Part shown: positions 8,268-15,523 of the stretch, one piece after another
How the letters are laid out: each line of letters opens with the position of its first letter
Position numbering within the stretch: the first letter of the stretch is position 1
NCBI RefSeq assembly: GCF_047462415.1
Contig: NZ_JANSJE010000007.1
Span: forward strand, 62,001 to 126,000
Source: Thermostichus sp047462415
GTDB lineage: Bacteria; Cyanobacteriota; Cyanobacteriia; Thermostichales; Thermostichaceae
Length of the DNA: 64,000 nt
Direction of reading: 5' to 3'
Notes under the pieces: generated by a model
What the model saw: the letters and a program-made list of their open reading frames with translations, nothing else
Told to the model about the DNA's origin: nothing
Databases searched by the model: none
Position numbers and translations under genes: made by a program

Positions 8268-10088
8268 ATGAAAGGGTTTTGGTGGCTCTGGCTTTGCTTG
8301 GGGGTGTTTGGTCTGGCAACGGCTGCTCCTGCCTCAGCCCAGAAAGGCCGGGTGGCAGCCGCTCCGCCGGGGGATACGACTGACGCCCTTGCGGAGCGCA
8401 CGTTACGGCTGCGCTCGAACCGCCAAACCTTTGACCAGCGGGCGCAGGTTTTCCTGGCCGAGGGCAACGTGGAGATGCGTCTGGGCCGCTCTGTGCTGCG
8501 GGCAGATCGCTTGCGCATCGAGCTGCAACAGCGGCGAGCCGTGGCCGAGGGCAACGTTTCCATCGAGTTGGATCAGCAGCGCATCCAGGGATCCCGGCTG
8601 GAATACGACTTTGAGCAAGAGCGAGGAGTGTTGGAAGAAGCCTTCGGCCAGGTGGATATCGGCCAGTTGCAAGCTGCCGGATCCCCGGCGGCGGCCCTCT
8701 CGCCGCAGCGGCTGGTGCGCTTTCGCGCTGCCCGCATCCGCTTCGATGCCAACAACTGGGAAGGAGAGCAGGTGCGGCTGACCAATGACCCGCTGGATCC
8801 GCCGGAGCTGGAGATCCGCAGCCCGCGGGCGACCTCTACCTTGCAGGCGGATGGTTCCAGCCTGTTGATTGCCGAAGCTGGCCAACTGGTTTTCGACCAG
8901 GTCTTGTTTCTGCCCCTGCCCATTCGGCTGCGCTTTGACTCATTGAACCGTCAGCCTCCGGTCAGCCTTTTCTACGATGACTTCGACCGGGAAGAGCTGC
9001 GGCGCGGCCTGATCCTGCAGGCCAACTTCGAGCTGCTGCAGGATCCCCATCTCAGCCTGGTGCTCTCCCCGCAACTGTATCCGCAACGCCTTTGGGGCAG
9101 CGACCAAGGGATCCGCGATGGGATCGGGCTGCGGGCTGATTTTCGTTGGCGGCAACCGGAAGCCAATGCCCAAACCTCGCTGTTTGCCGAGCTGCGCGGG
9201 ATCGTCTTCGAGGAATTTGCCCGGCGCTTGCGGGCTCAGGTCGAACACCGCGTTACCACCGGCAACGGCGGCCAAGTCACCTACACCTATGCGTATCAGG
9301 AGCGTTTTTTCAGCGGGCGGCTGGGGTTTCAGATTGTGGAGAATCGCCTTGGTGCTAGCTACAGCTCGCCCACCCTCCGCCTCGGCAACACCGGTTTGGA
9401 TTTCAGCTACCGCATAGCCGCCGACTACATCGACGCCCTCGGGCAACTCGGCGACATCGACACCGATCCCGATCTGGCCTTGGCCAAGACCACCGACCGC
9501 ATTCAGCTCGCTCGACTGCAACTGGGGGCAGCCCTAACTCGTTCTTTTCCCCTCTGGCGACCCCCTAAGACGGCGTCGGATCCGCCGCCCCGCTTTTCCG
9601 CTTTGCCCATCGAACAGGGAATCTGGCTCAACACCGGCGTCAGCAGCAGCCAGTCACTCTACTCCAATGGCCGTGTCCAAAGCTATACTGCCGGCAGCAT
9701 CGGCATCGATGCGGTAATCGGGGCTTTTGTGGCCGATACCTTCGACTACACCAACCTGAGGGTGACCTACTCCAACGGTTTTTTGGCCGGAGCCTCGCCG
9801 TTTTTGTTCGACCGCATCACCACGCGGGAGCAGCTTGTTTTGGGCTTTTTACAGCAACTGTATGGTCCGTTGCGGGTAGGGGCAGAGACGACGGTGGATC
9901 TGCAGTCAGGCCAGCAGGTGGACATCACCTACCGCCTGGGTTACGACCGCCGCACCTATGGATTTAGCTTGCAATACAATCCGGTGCGCCAGTCGGGGGC
10001 GCTGGAGCTGCGGGTGGAGGGCCTGAACTGGGATCCCCGCCAGTCGCCGCAAAAACCGACGACCGGAGCGAGCGTCCACGAGCCCTGA
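8268..10088 (+). CDS. OstA-like / DUF3769 outer-membrane protein (LptD-like)
   Basis: This 606-residue protein begins with a clean signal peptide (MKGFWWLWLCLGVFGLATAAPASAQ, cleavage near residue 25). Residues about 45-150 repeat the OstA/LptA beta strands (AQVFLAEGNVEMRLGRSVLRADRL, AEGNVSIELDQQRIQG). The rest is beta-strand-rich with many alternating Tyr/Phe segments (TYTYAYQERFFSGRLGFQIV, LGYDRRTYGFSLQYNPV), as in outer-membrane barrels, and matches what I know of DUF3769. It probably acts in lipopolysaccharide placement in the cyanobacterial outer membrane, as LptD does; the exact role is inferred. It stands alone on the plus strand 48 bases after larE. Confidence 0.85.
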   Translation: MKGFWWLWLCLGVFGLATAAPASAQKGRVAAAPPGDTTDALAERTLRLRSNRQTFDQRAQVFLAEGNVEMRLGRSVLRADRLRIELQQRRAVAEGNVSIELDQQRIQGSRLEYDFEQERGVLEEAFGQVDIGQLQAAGSPAAALSPQRLVRFRAARIRFDANNWEGEQVRLTNDPLDPPELEIRSPRATSTLQADGSSLLIAEAGQLVFDQVLFLPLPIRLRFDSLNRQPPVSLFYDDFDREELRRGLILQANFELLQDPHLSLVLSPQLYPQRLWGSDQGIRDGIGLRADFRWRQPEANAQTSLFAELRGIVFEEFARRLRAQVEHRVTTGNGGQVTYTYAYQERFFSGRLGFQIVENRLGASYSSPTLRLGNTGLDFSYRIAADYIDALGQLGDIDTDPDLALAKTTDRIQLARLQLGAALTRSFPLWRPPKTASDPPPRFSALPIEQGIWLNTGVSSSQSLYSNGRVQSYTAGSIGIDAVIGAFVADTFDYTNLRVTYSNGFLAGASPFLFDRITTREQLVLGFLQQLYGPLRVGAETTVDLQSGQQVDITYRLGYDRRTYGFSLQYNPVRQSGALELRVEGLNWDPRQSPQKPTTGASVHEP

Positions 10089-10243
10089 TCCCCAAACTCC
10101 AAGGGGACTCAAAATGTAATCTTGATTACTACTCTGTGGAGATTTTCTGTGAGAAATTGCCTCGCCGCAGGAAGAAATCTCAATCCAAGTCCGTCCTGAG
10201 TTGAGGAGCCATTCTGAAAAAATCAAAACGGTAAGATAAAATA

Positions 10244-10273
10244 CAGAAATTGCTTTTCCAGGATTAATTTCTG
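10244..10273. promoter_or_regulatory. Inverted repeat CAGAAATT-N14-AATTTCTG upstream of the DUF1830 gene
   Basis: Perfect 8-bp arms at 10244-10251 and 10266-10273 flank a 14-base spacer, 95 bases before the DUF1830 start, in an A/T-rich stretch unlike the surrounding genes. A TAAGATAAAAT run just upstream (about 10232-10242) could be a -10 element. It may be an operator; the 280-base spacer 10089-10368 holds no ORF that I trust. Confidence 0.4.
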
Positions 10274-10368
10274 CTGGTTGGGATCGCCGTATCGCAGACT
10301 ACCGCAGCGATCCCCAGGCGGTGTTAGGGTAGATGCTAGGCTGAGCAGAGTGGGCTGGTGATCTAATT

Positions 10369-10650
10369 ATGCAAACACTTGATGCAATCCCCGCCAAAAA
10401 ACAAACAGAGCGAATAACCTGTAGCTACATCAATGCGACCAGCTCCGTTCAGGTGGTTCGCATCACAAATATCGAAAACTGGTACTTTGAGCGGGTGGTC
10501 TTCCCAGGGCAGCGGCTGCTGTTTGAGGCAGTGCCGGGAGCCAAACTGGAGATCCACACGGGCATGATGGCCAGCTCTATCCTGACAGACATCATCCCCT
10601 GCGAAAAGATGCGGGTGCGAGAGACGGAGCCGGTGACTGTGGGCGCCTAG
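10369..10650 (+). CDS. DUF1830 family protein
   Basis: A 93-residue cytosolic protein: MQTLDAIPAKKQTERITCSYINATSSVQVVRIT, then a conserved core around NWYFERVVFPGQRLLFEAVPGAKLEIH. That core (aromatic Trp-Tyr-Phe, ERVVFPGQR-type strand, hydrophobic EIHTG) is the hallmark of DUF1830, a small protein family found almost only in cyanobacteria and of unknown function. It is transcribed alone from an A/T-rich spacer with a possible dyad, and converges on a lipoprotein gene 25 bases away. Confidence 0.85.
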   Translation: MQTLDAIPAKKQTERITCSYINATSSVQVVRITNIENWYFERVVFPGQRLLFEAVPGAKLEIHTGMMASSILTDIIPCEKMRVRETEPVTVGA

Positions 10651-10674
10651 ATCCCCAGAGGCCAGCGGTGTGGA

Positions 10675-11067
10675 CTAGGTCTCGCGGCCTTGCTGCTTTC
10701 TCTCCTCTGCTTCCGGGCTAGGGGAAGGTTGGGGTGAGGGGCGAGGCTTGGGCGGCAGTGGGATCTCGAGGAAACGGGCGCTCAACCTCACCGGGCTGGT
10801 CTCTCGCCGTTGCGGCGGCCAAGGGATCCCCAGCCAACGGGCCGTGAGCTCCAGCAAGCCGGGGGGCGGTGTGGGAGTAGGGGTGGGCGTTGGTGGTGGG
10901 GTGGGGTACAGATCCAAGCGCGGGGGGCGCGGGGTGCTGACCCGGAAAGCATCAGGGGGCGGCTGGGTCAGCGGCACGTTGGGATCCCCGCACCCCAGCA
11001 GGCCCAGCCCCAGCAGGATGTACAGCGTTGCAGTGCCTCTGCTTCTCATAAACGAGCTGCCGAACAT
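10675..11067 (-). CDS. Small proline-rich lipoprotein
   Basis: The N-terminus is a lipoprotein signal: hydrophobic TLYILLGLGLLG followed by the lipobox cysteine (LLGCGDP, residue about 26). The mature part is extremely rich in proline and threonine (LYPTPPPTPTPTPTPPP) and serine-proline (KPRPSPQPSPSPEAE), with one ordered-looking stretch LLELTARWLGIPWPP. This suggests a flexible envelope tether rather than an enzyme. It follows a two-TM gene on the same strand by 15 bases and is likely the last gene of that unit. The start could also be the ATG at 11049. Confidence 0.65.
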   Translation of the reverse strand: MFGSSFMRSRGTATLYILLGLGLLGCGDPNVPLTQPPPDAFRVSTPRPPRLDLYPTPPPTPTPTPTPPPGLLELTARWLGIPWPPQRRETSPVRLSARFLEIPLPPKPRPSPQPSPSPEAEERKQQGRET

Positions 11068-11082
11068 CGACCCACCAGACTA

Positions 11083-11808
11083 TCACCGGGATCCCAGGAC
11101 TCTGAGCCGGCTTTGCAAATCTGCTTCCAGGGCAGATAGCTCGCGGGCCATGGTTACGTAGCGGTTGGCAGTCAAGTTTTTGGCGATAAATTGCTCCAGC
11201 AGTTGCTGATCCCGGGCAACCATCTGGTTAAAGTACTGCTCTACGGAAACCCGCGGGTCTTCGATCAAGGCTCTGCACATCTGCAAAGCCGTGATCAACT
11301 GGGCTCGCACCTGCAAAAAGAGGGACTGGACGTACTTCTGCTCTGCCTCGTTCAGTTGGCGAAAATCGCGCCAATACTGCCCTCTTTCCAGCGATTGTTG
11401 CAGCTCCTGCACCCAGCGGTTGTACTCCTTCACCTTGCGGGCCAGGTCGCTGGCGAACTCCATGATCTTGGGCGGGCTGTTGAGGAGATGGGCCTCCTGC
11501 CAACGCTGACGAATGCGACGCAGGTTTTGCCGCAACTCCAGGATGGCCCAGAGCAGCCCCAGCAAAACCACCCCCAGCAACAGGACGGCCACCGCGTACA
11601 GCAGCCAATAGCCGGGATCCCGCATCGCCGAGAAGATCACCAGAGCAACCACCAACAGGCAAAGGGCCAGCATAATCCAGAAGCGCAGTTGTTGTTGTTG
11701 CAGACGCAGGTACCCCTCCCTCAGGCCAAATGCTTCACAGCAAGCCTCCAGATCCGCATCCATGATCTGGCGAAACTCCTCTGCAGAGATCGGTTCGGCA
11801 GTGATCAT
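11083..11808 (-). CDS. Two-TM membrane protein with helical cytoplasmic region
   Basis: I start at the ATG at 11808, which has AGGG about 6 bases upstream; the longer reading would use a TTG. Of 241 residues, about 44-62 (FWIMLALCLLVVALVIFSA) and 68-90 (YWLLYAVAVLLLGVVLLGLLWAI) are membrane segments. The C-terminal 150 residues are charged and helical, with repeated RQRWQEAH and LQQSLERGQYWRDFRQLNEAEQKY-type helices. The gene is 40 bases behind a DUF3110 gene and 15 bases ahead of a lipoprotein gene on the same strand. Function unknown. Confidence 0.7.
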   Translation of the reverse strand: MITAEPISAEEFRQIMDADLEACCEAFGLREGYLRLQQQQLRFWIMLALCLLVVALVIFSAMRDPGYWLLYAVAVLLLGVVLLGLLWAILELRQNLRRIRQRWQEAHLLNSPPKIMEFASDLARKVKEYNRWVQELQQSLERGQYWRDFRQLNEAEQKYVQSLFLQVRAQLITALQMCRALIEDPRVSVEQYFNQMVARDQQLLEQFIAKNLTANRYVTMARELSALEADLQSRLRVLGSR

Positions 11809-11848
11809 CGAAGACCCTCGCAACGCAATCTGGCTGAAGTCCAGGCCG

Positions 11849-12394
11849 TTAGGATTTGCTCTGCCAATCCCGCGCGGTTTCCGTGCTCTCCTCCAGAGGC
11901 TCCAGCATCTCGTTGGCCGGAACCACCATCAATCCGTAGCCCCCTTCGCGACAAAAATCGACGATCTCCTGCGTGTCAAAACGTTCTGCTACAGGCTTAG
12001 GCAGTCCCTGTTGAGCCAGCCTCTGGGCATATTTTCTGGCCGCAAACGAGCTCTCAAAAGCAATAACAATATCTTGACCACCAACCTGGCGCGTGCAGAT
12101 CCCCTCCTGCCCATTGGCTTGGTAGAGCAGCACGATCACCTGGGAAGGCAAGTCTTCCGGGCTAACCCAAGATAACCCTCTCTCTACCTGGGATCCCCCG
12201 CCCAGCAGCACATCCCGCGCCTCATTCAGCCGCGCCAGTTGCGCCTCTAGCAAGGGCCTTTGTCGCTCATCCTCCAGTTCTGCGAGAGCAGTGCCGAGAG
12301 TTTGGTATTCCTGAAACAATCGCCCCCGGATCTGCCGCTCGCTTGCATCCGGCGGAAGGCTGAGAATTTTAAGGGCTTCGGCGGTGCTCATCAT
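11849..12394 (-). CDS. DUF3110 domain protein with J-like N-terminal helix region
   Basis: A strong AGGAGG ribosome site sits 5 bases before the ATG at 12394. The first 70 residues (STAEALKILSLPPDASERQIRGRLFQEYQTLG) resemble a DnaJ-like helical start, without the HPD tripeptide. Residues about 83-165 match the DUF3110 pattern: QVIVLLYQANGQEGICTRQVGGQDIVIAFESSFAARKYAQRLAQQGLPKP, then EIVDFCREGGYGLMVVP. DUF3110 proteins are common in cyanobacteria and plastids and uncharacterised. This gene leads a three-gene minus-strand unit. The 297 bases upstream contain no convincing gene. Confidence 0.8.
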   Translation of the reverse strand: MMSTAEALKILSLPPDASERQIRGRLFQEYQTLGTALAELEDERQRPLLEAQLARLNEARDVLLGGGSQVERGLSWVSPEDLPSQVIVLLYQANGQEGICTRQVGGQDIVIAFESSFAARKYAQRLAQQGLPKPVAERFDTQEIVDFCREGGYGLMVVPANEMLEPLEESTETARDWQSKS

Positions 12395-12694
12395 CAAAAC
12401 CTCCTGGGTCTGAACCCTTGTCCTTTAGGACGGCTTTGTCCACTTCAGGCATAACACCTCCACGAACAAAAGCCGAGAAACCGCACATCTTCTTTTTTCG
12501 CTGTTTGCGTTAATCTTTTTTCCGCTTGCTCAACAATGCAGGCTGAGTTTTCCACCAGAACTTCCGCCCACAAAGCTCAGTCCCAATTTGGGGTGCTCGA
12601 CCAGGCTCCCTCTCTTGAGTCCCAAACTCAGGGTACCACCACGGGGAAGCTGTTTCCCTCCTTTTAAGGAGAAGGCACGATTCCAAATCATCGC

Positions 12695-12943
12695 CTAGGC
12701 TAACTGCTCTGAGAGTCGCCGGGGAGAAATTCTTCCGTGATCGTTGCTGCCATCTTGAGGTTGCTTGGCAGGGGAATTGAGTTTGGGTTGCTCGAGTAAA
12801 GCGGGAAGCGAGAAACCCAACTCAAAAGCTTCTCGTGCCAGCAAAGATGGATCCGACTGGGCGCGTTTCACCCGCTCTTTGAGGCGATTCCGCAGGTGTG
12901 CCCGGTGGATGCGTTTCAACTCCTCTCTCGGGTCGCGTGTCAT
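12695..12943 (-). CDS. Small basic hypothetical protein
   Basis: An 82-residue reading frame from the ATG at 12943: MTRDPREELKRIHRAHLRNRLKERVKRAQ. The N-terminal half is strongly basic and helical, the C-terminal half is polar (KQPQDGSNDHGRISPRRLSEQLA). It could be a small nucleic-acid-binding protein, but no family is recognised. It stands alone between two spacers of a few hundred bases, and its codon use looks like the neighbours. Confidence 0.5.
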   Translation of the reverse strand: MTRDPREELKRIHRAHLRNRLKERVKRAQSDPSLLAREAFELGFSLPALLEQPKLNSPAKQPQDGSNDHGRISPRRLSEQLA

Positions 12944-13171
12944 GCCGTCCCCACTTTTGTTGTATCGATCCTAACAAAGAGCCCAATGGCCGGTGTCAGG
13001 GAATTTTGACGGACTTTGGGAGATGGCGCAGCGAGTGAAGCCAACGGGATCCCTGGGGCTGCCAGGAGAGAAATAGAGATGCGCTTCTGTTGGCCCACCT
13101 TCAGTATGGCGGGATCCAACAGTTTTTCCGGGGGTATTTTGGGTTGCCGCGCCCAACACCTAGGGATCTTC

Positions 13172-13516
13172 TCAGGGATCTTCGGCACAGGGAACCGCGG
13201 CTTTGGGGGGGCCAGCCTGTCCCAAGCTATCCAAAAAATGCTGCAAGAGCTGAAAACCGGGTGGGTTAAGGCTGTAGTAAATCCAGCGCCCCTGCTGGCG
13301 AGCGTTAACCAGCTTGGCATCTCGCAGAGTTTTCAAGTGAAATGAAAGCTTAGACTGGCTAACCTGTAGCTTTTCGCAGAGCTCGCAAACACACAACTCG
13401 CGCCCCTGCAGCAGTTGCAGCACGCGTAGACGGAGCGGGTCAGAGAGAGCGTGGAACCGCTCCCACACCTGCTTATCCAGCAGATCCCCTTTTACCTCGA
13501 CCAGCAACGAGACCAT
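13172..13516 (-). CDS. ArsR/SmtB-family metalloregulator
   Basis: This 114-residue winged-helix repressor has the family pattern: FHALSDPLRLRVLQLLQGRELCVCELCEKLQVSQSKLSFHLKTLRDAKLVNARQQGRWIYYSLNP. The ELCVCELC motif in the recognition-helix region (Cys near 42, 44 and 47) is the thiol site that binds As(III) in the ArsR branch, so I expect an arsenite- or thiol-metal-responsive repressor that leaves DNA when the metal binds. No arsenic pump, reductase or methyltransferase gene is adjacent. A dyad upstream of the start (13544-13566) may be its own operator. Confidence 0.88.
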   Translation of the reverse strand: MVSLLVEVKGDLLDKQVWERFHALSDPLRLRVLQLLQGRELCVCELCEKLQVSQSKLSFHLKTLRDAKLVNARQQGRWIYYSLNPPGFQLLQHFLDSLGQAGPPKAAVPCAEDP

Positions 13517-13543
13517 CTGTAATCAACTCTTAACTAAAGTAGC

Positions 13544-13566
13544 AGGAGTTGTGCGCCCCAACTCTT
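13544..13566. promoter_or_regulatory. Probable ArsR-type operator dyad
   Basis: AGGAGTTG (13544-13551) and CAACTCTT (13559-13566) form an inverted repeat with 7 of 8 matches around a 7-base spacer, 28-50 bases upstream of the ArsR start codon. Imperfect dyads of this size in a repressor's own promoter are typical of ArsR family autoregulation. Assignment to this regulator is inferred from position. Confidence 0.45.
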
Positions 13567-13654
13567 GATTGATTGGACTGATGGATGGGATGGTGGGGGA
13601 AAAGTAAGACAACGCATCGGCTCGGCAGCGTTTCCCTCCATGGAATCGACAGAG

Positions 13655-14854
13655 TTAATCCCGACACAGGGATCCAATACGAGCTTGGCAGGTGGCGATT
13701 TCTTCGGGGGTGAGGTTGTCCCAATTGACGTCGCGGCGCAGCACCAAGCCATTGTGCCCGGTGATGAAGCGGGGCAGCTCGGCTTGGTCGATCACGCTCA
13801 GATCCCGCATGTGGTAGGTGGTGTAGTAGGTAACCTCCGAAGTGTTGAAATCCACGTCGATAAGGGTGAGGGTCTTGCGGGGGGGCAGGGGGCTATTCAG
13901 GAGGGGGCGGGGGCCGGAGCCAAGAATGCCGCAATGGAGCAGTTGCAGTTGCCCCTTGTGGCCAGGGTAGTAGCCGTGGTCGTGGCCGCTGATGTAGGTG
14001 TGGACGCGGTACTTCTCCAGCAGGGCCCGCTTGGCATCGGCCTCCAGCAACACCTCTCCTGGATCGTCGCGCCCGACGGTAATCGCATAGAGGGGTAGGT
14101 GGCCGATAACGATGCGCAACTTGGCCTTCTGAGCCCGTTCGCTGGCCAGTGCTGCTTCCGCCCAGGCCATCTGTTCCGGCGGGATGTAGTTGCAGGTGGC
14201 GTCCCAGACTAAGTAAAATACCCCGTCTTTTTCAAAGGTGTAGTAGAAGGGAAAGTCGCCTCGATCCACAAAGTTCAAGCCCGGATCGTGGGCCGGGTCG
14301 TTCCAAAACTCACGGGCCAAATCCCGTTCTTTTTGGAAGAGAAAACCGCCCCGCGTGGTGCGGGCACAGGAAGCATCGTGATTGCCCAGCGTGAAGCCGT
14401 AGGGGAGTTTGGCGGCTCGCAGCGGGCCGGCCACATGCCGGTCGAAGGCTGCCCACATGGCGCGAATGCGCTCTTCCGAGAGGCGGGGATCCTGCCCGGC
14501 CACCATGTCCCCTCCTCCCAAGACGATATCCGGCTGGAAGTAGGGGATGAGGCGGATAGCCCGATCCACCTCTGGGTCGTAGTCCACCGAGCCGTAGATG
14601 CCGTTCATATCGCTGATGACCAACAGGCGAAGATCGCGGCGGGCTGGGATGTAGAGGCCCCGGGGAGCTTCTGGATGGGGGACAACCGTGGGCGTAGGCC
14701 GAGGGGTAGGGGGGGATCCCACCACTGCGGACAGAGGTACCGAAGTAGGACGCTGCCGACTAGCCCAATAGGCCCCCCCCAATCCACTGCTGCCGGCTAG
14801 TCCCAACAAGCCCAAGATCATTTGGCGCCGCCGCATCCTGCTTCTCCTCAACAC
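13655..14854 (-). CDS. Secreted calcineurin-like metallophosphoesterase
   Basis: This 399-residue protein starts with an arginine-rich N-terminus and hydrophobic stretch (MRRRQMILGLLGLAGSSG), probably a signal or Tat-like peptide, then a Pro/Thr linker (PPTPRPTPTVVPHPE). The dinuclear-metal motifs appear in order: DLRLLVISDMNG, DIVLGGGDMV, TLGNHDASC, VIGHLPLYA and ISGHDHGYY. These bind two metals to hydrolyse phosphate esters in the periplasm or at the surface; the substrate is not evident. It is divergent from a Fur-family gene across 183 bases, where the promoters of both should lie. Confidence 0.87.
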   Translation of the reverse strand: MLRRSRMRRRQMILGLLGLAGSSGLGGAYWASRQRPTSVPLSAVVGSPPTPRPTPTVVPHPEAPRGLYIPARRDLRLLVISDMNGIYGSVDYDPEVDRAIRLIPYFQPDIVLGGGDMVAGQDPRLSEERIRAMWAAFDRHVAGPLRAAKLPYGFTLGNHDASCARTTRGGFLFQKERDLAREFWNDPAHDPGLNFVDRGDFPFYYTFEKDGVFYLVWDATCNYIPPEQMAWAEAALASERAQKAKLRIVIGHLPLYAITVGRDDPGEVLLEADAKRALLEKYRVHTYISGHDHGYYPGHKGQLQLLHCGILGSGPRPLLNSPLPPRKTLTLIDVDFNTSEVTYYTTYHMRDLSVIDQAELPRFITGHNGLVLRRDVNWDNLTPEEIATCQARIGSLCRD

Positions 14855-15037
14855 CCCAGCGGTATTGTAGAAGGGATATCGTCAATAATTGACCCCACTT
14901 CTTCTGCACACTGCTTAGAGAGGTCTACGCCAGTGGAGATTTTGCAACAAATCTTCAGAAACTTCGACTTGCAAATGTTAGACTAGTATAAATGAGCAAC
15001 TGGCTATCTCAGACTCGGTATGACTTGAGGTTTGCCC

Positions 15038-15460
15038 ATGCCTCGCCCTGTAGACTCTTTGGAAGCTGCTTTGGAGCGATGCCGAGAGTGCAATCTGCGC
15101 CTCAGCCGGCAGCGTCGTTATATTTTGGAACTGCTGTGGCAATGCGGCGAGCACCTTTCCGCTCGAGAGATCTATGATCGCCTCAATCGGCAGGGCAAGC
15201 CCATTGGCCACACATCCGTCTATCAAAATCTGGAGGCCCTGGCCAGCCACAACATTATCGAGTGCCTGGATCGCGCCGATGGGCGTCGCTACGGCAATCG
15301 TACCCATCCTCACAGCCATGTCAACTGCCTGGACAGCAACCGCATTTTGGACGTAGATGTGGAGCTGCCGCCGGAGCTGCTGGCCCAGGTAGAGCGGCAA
15401 ACCGGCACCCGCATCCAGAGCTACCGCATCGAGTTTTTTGGGGTGGAGAACCAGAGCTAA
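15038..15460 (+). CDS. Fur-family transcriptional regulator, FurC/PerR-like
   Basis: This 140-residue regulator has a Fur-type winged helix (LRLSRQRRYILELLWQCGEHLSAREIYDRL, then IGHTSVYQNLEAL) and the dimer/metal region RRYGNRTHPHSHVNCLDSNRILDVDVEL. The HxH and NCLD segments match the cyanobacterial FurC/PerR branch as I recall it, which senses peroxide; the second structural CxxC zinc site of classical Fur is absent here, and an N-terminal CREC pair is present. The ATG at 15038 is used; an upstream in-frame ATG at 15032 would add two residues. A poor -35/-10 pair (TTCGAC, then TATAAA at 14987-14992) lies in the spacer. Confidence 0.85.
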   Translation: MPRPVDSLEAALERCRECNLRLSRQRRYILELLWQCGEHLSAREIYDRLNRQGKPIGHTSVYQNLEALASHNIIECLDRADGRRYGNRTHPHSHVNCLDSNRILDVDVELPPELLAQVERQTGTRIQSYRIEFFGVENQS

Positions 15461-15523
15461 GCCTTGGCGGTTTGGGTAGAGCAGAAGGGATCCCGGCTTG
15501 TTCTGGAGAAGGCTGAATCGCTG

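Noticed and set aside
12944..13171. Overlapping frames in the arsR 3' spacer
   Set aside because: Several short frames exist on both strands, but none has a start site or known domain.
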